This document shows, in pieces, positions 24,385 through 31,948 of a stretch of DNA of 64,000 nt. A model generated the notes under the pieces. It saw only the letters and a list, made by a program, of their open reading frames with translations, made no database searches and was not told the DNA's origin. Position 1 is the stretch's first letter. Each line of letters opens with the position of its first letter. The position numbers were made by a program, and so were the translations under genes. The DNA comes from Flavobacterium cutihirudinis. Its GTDB lineage: Bacteria > Bacteroidota > Bacteroidia > Flavobacteriales > Flavobacteriaceae. The stretch is taken from contig NZ_QRDQ01000007.1 in the NCBI RefSeq assembly GCF_003385895.1, forward strand, positions 1,178,001 through 1,242,000, given 5' to 3'.

Positions 24385-24933
24385 ATGAATATACCTTGTA
24401 TCTTAATACCGGCATTAGTGGGATTAATCTGTGGAATTTTAGGTTACTTGCTAGGGAAAATGAATTCTAAAACTGACAATTCGCTTGCAATATCTTTGCA
24501 GGAAGATCTAGATGCCTGCAAGGCAAATACCAAAAATTTAAATGCAAGAATAGCACAATTAGAGGCTGATTTGGCAGCAAAAGCAAAAATCGCTGCAGCA
24601 CCACAGTCGTTTGCTGCATCGGCACCGCTTATCTTATTTGATAGCGCATTGGCAGCAACTGTTTTTGGAAAAAAAATAAAAGAAAATGATTTGAAAATTG
24701 TTGAAGGAATTGGCCCAAAAATAGAAGCTTTATATCATAGTGCCGGAATTACAACGTGGTATGAACTGTCACAAACTTCAACTGAGAAATCACAGTCTAT
24801 TCTAGATGCCGGCGGTGAAAATTATGCAATGCATAATCCTAGTACCTGGGCTAAACAAGCTTTAATGGCTTATCAGGGAAAATGGCAGGAACTCAAAGAC
24901 TGGCAAGCTAACTTGCTTGGAGGAAAAGAGTGA
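24385..24933 (+). CDS. Membrane-anchored helix-hairpin-helix protein
   Basis: Residues 5-25 (CILIPALVGLICGILGYLLG) are a transmembrane helix. A coiled-coil-like segment follows (SLQEDLDACKANTKNLNARI near 35-55). Then comes an Ala-rich linker, and residues about 95-150 hold the helix-hairpin-helix block LKIVEGIGPKIEALYHSAGI, as in the DUF4332/FEN1-like domains. Such domains bind DNA or proteins in other families. Combined with the membrane anchor and the OmpA partner, envelope organisation is more likely than DNA repair, though that is inference. Confidence 0.8.
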   Translation: MNIPCILIPALVGLICGILGYLLGKMNSKTDNSLAISLQEDLDACKANTKNLNARIAQLEADLAAKAKIAAAPQSFAASAPLILFDSALAATVFGKKIKENDLKIVEGIGPKIEALYHSAGITTWYELSQTSTEKSQSILDAGGENYAMHNPSTWAKQALMAYQGKWQELKDWQANLLGGKE

Positions 24934-24942
24934 TTTTTGGAG

Positions 24943-25023
24943 ATTCAAAGGCTTAGAGTAGCAAAGGTTCGGAGGTTTTTATAATACAAGCCTTTGAACC
25001 TTTGTTCCTTTGGAGCTTTGAAC
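24943..25023. repeat. Inverted repeat between convergent genes (AAAGGCTT/AAGCCTTT)
   Basis: TTCAAAGGCTT (24944-24954) pairs exactly with AAGCCTTTGAA (24988-24998). Extra CAAAGGTTC/GAACCTTTG copies lie inside. It probably serves as a terminator for both flanking genes. Confidence 0.55.
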
Positions 25024-25025
25024 CA

Positions 25026-26081
25026 TTAAAAAAAATCCCATTTTTTTGAAGTATTATACCATAACTGTCCTTGAGAAACTTCCAGTGGACATTCAAAATT
25101 ATTGGTATAAAGTGCTCCGGTTCCTAAACCTTGTGGCATTTTTGAATTTTGGATAAAAGTCCATTGCGAAATAGCGTTCAATCCAATATTGCTTTCTAAA
25201 GCTGATGTAATCCACCAGCCTATTCCGTATTTATCTGCCAAATCAATCCATTCCTTCGTTCCTCTGAAACCACCAATAAAACTTGGTTTCAAGATTATGT
25301 ATTGAGGTCTAATTTTCTGAAGCAATTTTTCTTTTTCTTCCAATGAAAATATACCAATAAGTTCCTCATCCAAAGCAATTGGAAATGGCGTATTTTTACA
25401 TAAATCAGACATTGCCTGAATATTTCCTTTCTTAATAGGTTGCTCAATACTATGAAGCTCAAATTGATTTAATTGATTGAGTTTATCTAAAGCTTCGTTT
25501 AAAGTAAAAGCACCGTTAGCATCCACTCTTATTTCTATTTGTTCAGACGAAAAATGGCTTCTTATAAATTGCAGTAAATCTAATTCTGTCTGAAAATCGA
25601 TGGCTCCAATTTTAAGCTTTATGCAATTGAAACCAGTTGCGAGCTTCTCTTCTATTTGTTGTTTCATAAACGAAGCTTCACCCATCCATACTAATCCGTT
25701 TATAACAATTGATTTAGAACCAGAAGTAAATTCGGAAGGAAATAAAACATATGGATTTTCATTTTTTAAAGATAAAAAAGCCATTTCAACACCAAACTGA
25801 ATAGAAGGAAATTCTAATAAAGCTTCCCAAAGAGCCGTTTCTCCTAAATAAATATTCTCACAAACCCATTTTAGTTTTTCTTCATAATCATCACGATCAT
25901 CAGCGCTTAATCCTCGTAAAATACCACATTCTCCAATTCCTTTTTTATCATTTTCTTCTAAAATAATAAACCAGGTTTCCTTTTCGGTCATAATGCCACG
26001 AGACGTTCCGGATGGACGTTTAAAATTGAGCATATATTTTTGATAAGACGCCTTCACTGCTTTGTGTTTTTTTTGAACCAT
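25026..26081 (-). CDS. menC: o-succinylbenzoate synthase
   Basis: The enzyme is an enolase-superfamily dehydratase in menaquinone synthesis. Key elements are the N-terminal KETWFIILEENDKKGIGECG, the catalytic lysine pair in CIKLKIGAIDF near residue 163, the metal ligands in VDANGAFTLNEA near 190, SIEQPIKKGN near 217 and ALDEELIG near 239, and the second catalytic Lys in YIILKPSFIGGFRGTKEW near 265. The 351-residue length matches. It is the most downstream of the men genes here. A menE gene, often adjacent in Bacteroidota, is not in the window. Confidence 0.93.
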   Translation of the reverse strand: MVQKKHKAVKASYQKYMLNFKRPSGTSRGIMTEKETWFIILEENDKKGIGECGILRGLSADDRDDYEEKLKWVCENIYLGETALWEALLEFPSIQFGVEMAFLSLKNENPYVLFPSEFTSGSKSIVINGLVWMGEASFMKQQIEEKLATGFNCIKLKIGAIDFQTELDLLQFIRSHFSSEQIEIRVDANGAFTLNEALDKLNQLNQFELHSIEQPIKKGNIQAMSDLCKNTPFPIALDEELIGIFSLEEKEKLLQKIRPQYIILKPSFIGGFRGTKEWIDLADKYGIGWWITSALESNIGLNAISQWTFIQNSKMPQGLGTGALYTNNFECPLEVSQGQLWYNTSKKWDFF

Positions 26082-26214
26082 GTAAGTAATATAAGAAAAT
26101 TTTAAGCTTGGGTTTGAATCCTTGATAACGCTTTTTTTAGATCATAAAAGCAAATTAAATTTAGAGTGTGCTGTAATTTAAATGGACTTAGATGACTTAT
26201 ATGGTGAATATTTT

Positions 26215-27417
26215 TTAATTATAAAGTTTTAAGATTTTTTCGAAGTCTTTTGATGGAAGACCTGCTTTTTGGAAAATCGCAAAATCGGATTTTGTTTTTT
26301 CTTTCCAGCTTATATTGTCAGTTACGTTTTGATCTTGGTATCTTTTGTAAATAGTCTTTGCATCACTATAATTATCGGTGATTAAGTACAAATGTGCTAA
26401 ATTTAATTTTACTAGCAATTCTGTATTATCCAGCTTTTCGCCTTCCTGCAAAAACTTCAAAGCTTTTTCGTACTGTTTTGTCAAAATGTAACAATAACCA
26501 ATCGAACTGTAATCTAATGCAGTAGCTTTTCCTTCTTTAATAATTGTGTTTAGTTTAGGAATTGCTTCGTTGTACTTTTGCTGTTTGATTAGTACAGAAG
26601 CTTGATTTCTAAGATCATTAAAAACGTTTTTAGAAATATCAGCATCTTTATAGCAAGCATTTCCAAAGTCTTTGTAAACTTTATTTTTTTCTATTGGAAG
26701 TAGTTTTTGAAATTCGGCATAACGATACTGTTTCATTATTTTTTCGAGAATACAAACGCAAAAATCATCTGAATTGGCCATTTTTTGAACCATTGTTGAT
26801 GTTTTGCACAGACTGATAATATCATTTTTATTGTCCTGATTCCAGCCACGGTTTAATTTGGTATCCACCCATGGCACTACTTCTAAAACAACTTTCTGCT
26901 TTAAAAGCCAGTTTTTACTATGAAATCCAAACCAAAGGGTGCTTACATTTTGTGCTAAACAAGTTGATTTATCAAGCGATAATCTTTTGGCATCTTTACT
27001 TAAAGGTTCGTCTTGCGAATAACAGGCTTTATCTGTTTTCCCGTCTTCGATATATTTTTTGGCATTTTCAGAAGAGGTAAATAAGGCATAAGTACAAGTA
27101 TCATCTCCTGATATTTTAGACATCAAAAAAACTGCTCCGGCTGAACCTTGACTGATTCCGGTTGGATCTGGAATTGATTTTAAGACAGAAACCAGACTGT
27201 TTGCCATTTGTTGGTTTTCATCCAAAAGTGTGATTCGGTAGACGATTTCTGTTGTACCAACAGGTAAATCTTCTGTTTTTATTGAGATTCTGTCACGAGC
27301 AGAAACAATAATTTCTTTTGTAGTTGCGCGTTCTTTGTCCCAATAGCCGTCTTTTTGCGCAAATGAAGTAAATGAAGTTGTAATTAAAAGAAATAGGGTT
27401 AATCTTTTTAATTTCAT
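26215..27417 (-). CDS. TPR-repeat exported protein
   Basis: I start the gene at the ATG at 27417, which gives the signal peptide MKLKRLTLFLLITTSFTSFA. A longer frame from a GTG at 27474 would be built from the palindromic repeat just upstream. The mature protein is 380 residues. The C-terminal third has TPR-like helices (KYNEAIPKLNTIIKEGKATA, GYCYILTKQYEKALKFLQEG, LNLAHLYLITDNYSDAKTIY). The N-terminal part is beta-rich and unrecognised, with the CVCILEKIMKQYRYAEFQKL segment. It probably acts in the periplasm as a scaffold. It lies between menC and the hydrolase gene and is unrelated to menaquinone as far as the sequence shows. Confidence 0.8.
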   Translation of the reverse strand: MKLKRLTLFLLITTSFTSFAQKDGYWDKERATTKEIIVSARDRISIKTEDLPVGTTEIVYRITLLDENQQMANSLVSVLKSIPDPTGISQGSAGAVFLMSKISGDDTCTYALFTSSENAKKYIEDGKTDKACYSQDEPLSKDAKRLSLDKSTCLAQNVSTLWFGFHSKNWLLKQKVVLEVVPWVDTKLNRGWNQDNKNDIISLCKTSTMVQKMANSDDFCVCILEKIMKQYRYAEFQKLLPIEKNKVYKDFGNACYKDADISKNVFNDLRNQASVLIKQQKYNEAIPKLNTIIKEGKATALDYSSIGYCYILTKQYEKALKFLQEGEKLDNTELLVKLNLAHLYLITDNYSDAKTIYKRYQDQNVTDNISWKEKTKSDFAIFQKAGLPSKDFEKILKLYN

Positions 27418-27447
27418 ATTGATAGATGATTTTTCAAATTCAATTTT

Positions 27448-27549
27448 GTCATTTCGACCGAAGGGAGAAATCACACAAATAACTCCGTATGCATTATCGC
27501 TAATCTTTGTAGAGTTTCTATTGTGATTTCTCCCTTCGGTCGAAATGAC
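27448..27549. repeat. 102-bp element with perfect 28-bp terminal inverted repeats
   Basis: Each end begins or ends with GTCATTTCGACCGAAGGG and its complement, and the arms match over 28 bases. The layout matches the element at 6214-6311. It lies between the TPR gene and the hydrolase gene, both on the minus strand. Confidence 0.8.
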
Positions 27550-27583
27550 ATATATTATGCCAAACTGATTAATGTATTAAAAA

Positions 27584-28261
27584 CTACAATTCAATTGATT
27601 CACCAATTCCTAATAACATCAAATCTTTTCCCTTGTCGAAAAACTTTTTGATTGCTTCTTCGTGATTGATTTCGATGTAACCGAAAGTATCAAAATGATA
27701 GCCTAGAATTTTATCGCATTCTACAAAATCTGAAGCGATTATAGCATCTTCAACATCCATTGTAAAATTATTTCCGATAGGAAGAATGGCTAAATCTAGC
27801 TTTGTTCGTAACGGAATTAATTTCATATCATATGTTAAAGCTGTATCACCTGCGATGTAGATATTTTTGTGCTCGCTTTCGATTACAAATCCACCAGGAT
27901 TTCCTCCGCCAGAACCGTCAGGAAAGGTACTTGAATGAATAGCATTTACATATTTAACTTTTCCAAAGTCGAATTTCCAGCTTCCGCCATGATTCATTGG
28001 GTGAGAATTAAAGCCAAGTTTTGCATAATAACTGGCAATTTCAGCATTTGAAACAATAACAGCGTTGGTTAATTTTGCCAAAGCCTGAACATCTAAAACG
28101 TGATCAGCGTGTGCGTGTGTCAATAAAATATAGTCTGCTTTTAAATCTCTTAGGTCGATTGCTGCTGCAGCCGGATTTCCTGTGATAAATGGATCAACAA
28201 TAATATGTTTTCCGCCAACTTCGATTCCTAAAGATGCATGTCCGTAAAATGTAATTTTCAT
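27584..28261 (-). CDS. UPF0173-type metal-dependent hydrolase (metallo-beta-lactamase fold)
   Basis: The metallo-beta-lactamase signature TLTHAHADHVLD-like motif is present as LLTHAHADHVLD near residue 47. More metal ligands are GNPGGFVIESEHKNIYIAGD near 120-138 and GYHFDTFGYIEINHEEA near 190. At 225 residues it matches the UPF0173 group, which are cytoplasmic hydrolases of unknown substrate. It lies 27 bases below menA on the same strand, so it may be co-transcribed with menA. Confidence 0.9.
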   Translation of the reverse strand: MKITFYGHASLGIEVGGKHIIVDPFITGNPAAAAIDLRDLKADYILLTHAHADHVLDVQALAKLTNAVIVSNAEIASYYAKLGFNSHPMNHGGSWKFDFGKVKYVNAIHSSTFPDGSGGGNPGGFVIESEHKNIYIAGDTALTYDMKLIPLRTKLDLAILPIGNNFTMDVEDAIIASDFVECDKILGYHFDTFGYIEINHEEAIKKFFDKGKDLMLLGIGESIEL

Positions 28262-28288
28262 GATTAAATTTTTTAAGTTGAACTTATT

Positions 28289-29251
28289 TTATCTTCCACC
28301 CAGAAAAAGATTAACAATGATATCTGAAATCAACGAAATCATACAAACTGTCAGTAAAATTGAAAGCAAAAAGGTGCTTAGTGCCAGTTTTTTTAATTCT
28401 GGGTCTAATAATTTGGGATTTTGGTTTTTAGAAACCGTTACTAAATGTTTTGCTAAAGGGATAAATGCAAGTAAAAACAAATATTGATCGAATCTGTAAT
28501 CACTTAAAATTGCAAAAACAACAACTAAAAGCATCGCCGTAATAATCAAAGTAAAATGATAAATTTTAGCTTTGGCTCCGCCCATTTGAACTACAATAGT
28601 ATTTTTTCCTGATTTGCGATCTGATTCTTCGTCTCGCATATTGTTTAAGTTTAAAACTCCAACACTAAGCAAACCAATTGAAATTGCAGGAAGAATCAGT
28701 AACGGATCAACTTCCTTTGAATAGAGGAAGTTAACACCCAATGTACTAACCAATCCGAAAAAAATAAAAACAAAAACGTCTCCAAATCCTTTGTAACCGT
28801 ACGCGGAGTTTCCGACTGTATAGCGAATTGCCGAAACAATTGCAGCAATTCCTAACAATAAAAAGAAAATTGAATAACCAAAATTATCCTTCCCGAAAGC
28901 AAAATAAATTAGTATAACTGCTGATAAAAGCGTTAGTAAAGAAGTAATAATAATTGCCTTTTTCATCGCTTGTGGCGTAATTACCCCACTCTGAATAGCG
29001 CGCTGCGGCCCTACTCTGTCAGCATTGTCGGTACCTTTTACTCCATCCCCATAATCATTGGCAAAATTGGATAAAACCTGTAAACCTAATGTTGTTAAAA
29101 GTGCAAAACCAAAAATTTTCCAGCTAAATACTTCTGTCGGCGTATTGATAGTTTCTGTTGGGTTTGATAAAGCGTAGATGCTTCCAACAATAATTCCAGA
29201 AACTGATAAAGGCAATGTGCGCAATCTTGCGGCTTCAATCCAATGTTTCAT
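28289..29251 (-). CDS. menA: 1,4-dihydroxy-2-naphthoate polyprenyltransferase
   Basis: This inner-membrane enzyme attaches the polyprenyl chain during menaquinone synthesis. The UbiA-family Asp-rich motif is NDYGDGVKGTDNADRVGPQR near residue 65, and the second motif NMRDEESDRKSGKNT is near 208. Eight or nine hydrophobic segments follow one another, starting with LRTLPLSVSGIIVGSIYALS. The 320-residue length is usual. It lies between menB (upstream) and the UPF0173 hydrolase. A pair of inverted arms with no T run lies in the menB-menA gap. Confidence 0.95.
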   Translation of the reverse strand: MKHWIEAARLRTLPLSVSGIIVGSIYALSNPTETINTPTEVFSWKIFGFALLTTLGLQVLSNFANDYGDGVKGTDNADRVGPQRAIQSGVITPQAMKKAIIITSLLTLLSAVILIYFAFGKDNFGYSIFFLLLGIAAIVSAIRYTVGNSAYGYKGFGDVFVFIFFGLVSTLGVNFLYSKEVDPLLILPAISIGLLSVGVLNLNNMRDEESDRKSGKNTIVVQMGGAKAKIYHFTLIITAMLLVVVFAILSDYRFDQYLFLLAFIPLAKHLVTVSKNQNPKLLDPELKKLALSTFLLSILLTVCMISLISDIIVNLFLGGR

Positions 29252-29280
29252 TATTTGTTTTGTTTATTTTTGGTTTCAAG

Positions 29281-29322
29281 TTTAATGTTTCAGGTTTATA
29301 ACTTGAAACCTGAAACGTTAAA
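29281..29322. repeat. Inverted repeat between menB and menA
   Basis: The 17-base arms TTTAATGTTTCAGGTTT (29281-29297) and AAACCTGAAACGTTAAA (29306-29322) pair with one wobble and are separated by 8 bases. It lacks a T run on the transcribed strand, so I do not call it a terminator. Confidence 0.6.
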
Positions 29323-29338
29323 CTAATTTATAACTTTT

Positions 29339-30172
29339 TTATGGCAACCATTTATTTTCGCCAAAGTCTGGTTTTCTTTTTTCCAAGAAAGCATTTCTTC
29401 CTTCTTTTGCCTCTTCGGTCATATAAGCCAAACGGGTTGCTTCTCCGGCAAAAACTTGTTGCCCAACCATTCCGTCATCAGTTAAATTCATTGCAAATTT
29501 TAACATTTTGATCGAAGTTGGCGATTTTTGAAGGATTTCCTGAGCCCATTCATATGCAGTTGCTTCTAATTCGTCGTGCGGAATTACAGCATTTACCATT
29601 CCCATTTCAAAAGCTTCCTGAGCAGAATAATTTCTTCCTAAAAAGAAGATTTCACGCGCTTTTTTCTGCCCTACCATTTTAGCTAAATAAGCAGATCCGT
29701 ATCCGCCATCAAAACTGGTAACATCAGCATCTGTTTGTTTAAAAATAGCGTGTTCTTTACTTGCCAGCGTCATGTCGCAAACTACATGCAAACTATGACC
29801 ACCACCAACAGCCCATCCTGGTACTACTGCAATAACTACTTTTGGCATAAAACGAATTAATCGTTGCACTTCAAGAATATTCAAACGATGTTGTCCGTCC
29901 TCGCCTACGTAACCTTGGTGTCCACGGGCATTTTGATCGCCTCCACTACAAAAAGAATAAACACCGTCTTTAGTAGATGGCCCTTCAGCAGAAAGCAAAA
30001 CTACTCCAATTGAAGTATCTTCCTGAGCATCATAAAAAGCCTGATATAGCTCTGAAGTTGTTTTTGGGCGAAAAGCATTTCTCACATTTGGTCTGTTGAA
30101 AGCAATTCTGGCAACTCCGTTGCATTTTTTATACGTTATATCTTCAAATTCTCTGGCAGTTATCCAATCCAT
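29339..30172 (-). CDS. menB: 1,4-dihydroxy-2-naphthoyl-CoA synthase
   Basis: This crotonase-fold enzyme closes the naphthoquinone ring from o-succinylbenzoyl-CoA. Motifs include RIAFNRPNVRNAFRPKTTSE near residue 22, FCSGGDQNARG near 75, AVVPGWAVGGGHSLHVVCD near 115, and KQTDADVTSFDGGYGSAYLA near 145, with the SFDGGYGSAYLA stretch typical of MenB. The 277-residue length is normal. It is 86 bases upstream of menA on the same strand, and a long non-coding gap lies on its other side. Confidence 0.96.
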   Translation of the reverse strand: MDWITAREFEDITYKKCNGVARIAFNRPNVRNAFRPKTTSELYQAFYDAQEDTSIGVVLLSAEGPSTKDGVYSFCSGGDQNARGHQGYVGEDGQHRLNILEVQRLIRFMPKVVIAVVPGWAVGGGHSLHVVCDMTLASKEHAIFKQTDADVTSFDGGYGSAYLAKMVGQKKAREIFFLGRNYSAQEAFEMGMVNAVIPHDELEATAYEWAQEILQKSPTSIKMLKFAMNLTDDGMVGQQVFAGEATRLAYMTEEAKEGRNAFLEKRKPDFGENKWLP

Positions 30173-30835
30173 TTCTATTTGTTTAGTTTTAAAAAATTAT
30201 AGTGTAAAAATAAACCATTTTTACATTTTTACCTACTCAATTTGATTTAAGTCTTATGCCAAAACGCTGCGGAATGTTAACAATTGGTATTTACTTACAA
30301 AAAATAACACTTTTTAACATTAGTTTTGAAAAAATATGAGTAATTTTACACCCTAGAAATCAACGAGATACAAATTATTTTGTTGATATAAGATTGATTT
30401 TCTTTCACTGATTTATTAACCTAAAAAATGATTTTTTTGAGAAAATTTAAAAAATTTGTCGCTCATTTTTTTATGGTTTTTAAAAGTAAACCCTTGACTA
30501 ATGAGCAAATGATTTATTCATTTGTTGAAACTTCAAAGAGGAGATAGTAACACCTACGGTTAAACGATAGAATTGTTGATGTAATTAGTATCAAGATTGA
30601 TTACGAAAAGAGGAAAAATACTAACCGAAACTTTCTAAAAGTTATTTTTTTAAACCAAATGGGTTAGCCGTGAAATTGAATTTTTGATATGAATATAAAT
30701 GTATTGATTGTTTAAAGACATACCCAAAGAGAAGTAATTTCTAAAAGCAATAAAGCTATTATTTTTCAATGGATTCGAATTTATTTTATTTCTGTTTTTT
30801 TTTAATTACAATTTTTTTTAAAACTAGAATAAAAA

Positions 30836-30870
30836 GAGAAAGGCTGCTTGTAATGAGCGGCCTTTCTTGT
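30836..30870 (-). terminator. Terminator for the CvfB-like gene
   Basis: AGAAAGGCTGC and GCGGCCTTTCT pair with one wobble around a 9-base loop. On the minus strand it is followed by a T-rich stretch (the A-rich bases just before 30838), as expected for the gene ending at 30969. Confidence 0.5.
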
Positions 30871-30881
30871 TACAAGAAATT

Positions 30882-30959
30882 AAAATCCAACACAAAAATT
30901 CCAAATTCCAATCTTTCTTTGTGGCAAAATTGGAATTTGGAATTTTTGTGTTGGATTTT
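30882..30959. repeat. Perfect 31-bp inverted repeat with T run
   Basis: The arms at 30882-30912 and 30929-30959 are exact complements with a 16-base loop and contain TTCCAAATTCCAAT. A T run to 30965 follows on the plus strand. It may terminate a plus-strand transcript or be a mobile palindromic repeat. Confidence 0.7.
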
Positions 30960-30968
30960 TTTTTTAAA

Positions 30969-31823
30969 CTATTCTTTTACCAGATAAATTCCGTCTTCTT
31001 TAATTTCAATGAGTTTTTCTTTATATAAAGCTCCAACAGCTTTTTTGAATGTCTTTTTGCTCATTTTTAATACCGTTTTGATGTCTTCTGGGTGTGAATT
31101 ATCATTCAGTCTCAAGAAACCTCTATTAGCTCTTAATTCATCCAGAATTTTCTCTGCATTTGGCTCAATGCTCTGGTATCCTTGAACTTGTAATGCTACA
31201 TCTATTTTATGATCAGGGCGGATATTTTTTATGTATCCGCGCATACGGTCGCCTGTTCGTATTGCGTCGTCATAAACTTCATCTTTGTATAAAAGCCCTT
31301 TATGTTGCTCGTTGATGATTACATTGATTCCCAGTTCGGTAATATGAGAAACGATCAAATCGACTTCTTCACCTTTTTCAACTGTAAGATGTTCGTTGTT
31401 TAAAAATTGATTCAACTTACTTGAGGCAACCAAACGATTTGTTTTTTCGTCTTTATAAAGATAAACCAAATAACGTTTTCCTTTTTCCATTGGACGTGCT
31501 TGCTCTTTAAACGGAACAAGAATATCTTTCTCCATTCCCCAATCCATAAAAGCCCCAACATTATTGATGTAATTTACTCTTAAAAGCGCAAATTCATTCA
31601 ATAAAATATAAGGTTCTAAAGTTGTTGCAACTGGACGTTGCTCATGATCCAAATAAACAAAAACAACAAGTTCCTCGCCTATTTCAAAAGCATTTGGAAC
31701 ATATTTGTTTGGAAGTAAAACGTCGTGAATTCCTTCAGGATCTTTTTCAGGATTTCCTAAAAATAATCCAACTTTTGTGTCACGTAATATAGTTAGTGTA
31801 TTGTATTTTCCTATTTCCAGCAT
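30969..31823 (-). CDS. CvfB-like S1 RNA-binding protein
   Basis: The protein consists of three consecutive S1-like beta-barrel repeats and a C-terminal winged helix, as in YitL/CvfB. The N-terminal repeat starts GKYNTLTILRDTKVGLFLGN. Residues about 75-110 have NYINNVGAFMDWGMEKDILV, residues 165-200 have HITELGINVIINEQHKGLLY, and the C-terminus has DIKTVLKMSKKTFKKAVGAL followed by IEIKEDGIYLV. Members bind RNA and affect gene expression, and the fold is well preserved over 284 residues. It lies between menB and menD, and I infer no connection to menaquinone. Confidence 0.87.
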   Translation of the reverse strand: MLEIGKYNTLTILRDTKVGLFLGNPEKDPEGIHDVLLPNKYVPNAFEIGEELVVFVYLDHEQRPVATTLEPYILLNEFALLRVNYINNVGAFMDWGMEKDILVPFKEQARPMEKGKRYLVYLYKDEKTNRLVASSKLNQFLNNEHLTVEKGEEVDLIVSHITELGINVIINEQHKGLLYKDEVYDDAIRTGDRMRGYIKNIRPDHKIDVALQVQGYQSIEPNAEKILDELRANRGFLRLNDNSHPEDIKTVLKMSKKTFKKAVGALYKEKLIEIKEDGIYLVKE

Positions 31824-31894
31824 ATTCTTATGATTCTAAGCTGCAAATGTACGAAGTTTGAAAGTGGTAATTCTAAAATGTCGCAGATAAAAAT

Positions 31895-31921
31895 AAAAAG
31901 CACCGCAAATGCAGTGCTTTT
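31895..31921 (-). terminator. Terminator downstream of menD
   Basis: AAAGCACCGC and GCAGTGCTTT pair with one mismatch around AAAT. On the minus strand a T-rich run follows (A-rich bases at 31888-31894). It separates menD from the CvfB-like gene. Confidence 0.7.
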
Positions 31922-31948
31922 CTAAATTTTCAAGTTTGCTAAATTAAC

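Larger units (their letters stand above)
30173..30968. other. Non-coding gap between menB and the CvfB-like gene, possible structured RNA
   Basis: The 796-base gap holds no convincing gene. On the plus strand there are ordered hairpins: CAAATGA/TCATTTG at 30506-30524, TTAGTAT/ATACTAA at 30585-30624 overlapping an alternative pairing CGGTTA/TAACCG (30557-30562 with 30622-30627), and AACTTT/AAAGTT at 30629-30643 followed by a T run to 30651, which looks like an intrinsic terminator. A 39-codon ORF (30428-30547, MIFLRKFKKFVAHFF...) precedes them. A small RNA, or the leader of an undetected gene, is possible. The distal part has the hairpins listed separately. Confidence 0.4.

Noticed and set aside
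24934..25025. Possible tRNA (the AGGTTCGGAGG stretch looks like a T-loop)
   Set aside because: The sequence is part of an inverted repeat, and no cloverleaf or acceptor stem can be drawn.
27418..27474. N-terminal extension of the TPR gene from a GTG codon
   Set aside because: The extra 19 residues come from the 27448-27549 palindrome edge, and the ATG at 27417 gives a proper signal peptide.
29281..29322. Terminator between menB and menA
   Set aside because: There is no T run on the minus strand after the stem, so it is listed as a repeat.
30769..30987. 72-codon plus-strand ORF in the menB-cvfB gap
   Set aside because: It runs through a T-rich stretch and both hairpins (30836 and 30882), so it is a repeat-derived open frame rather than a gene.
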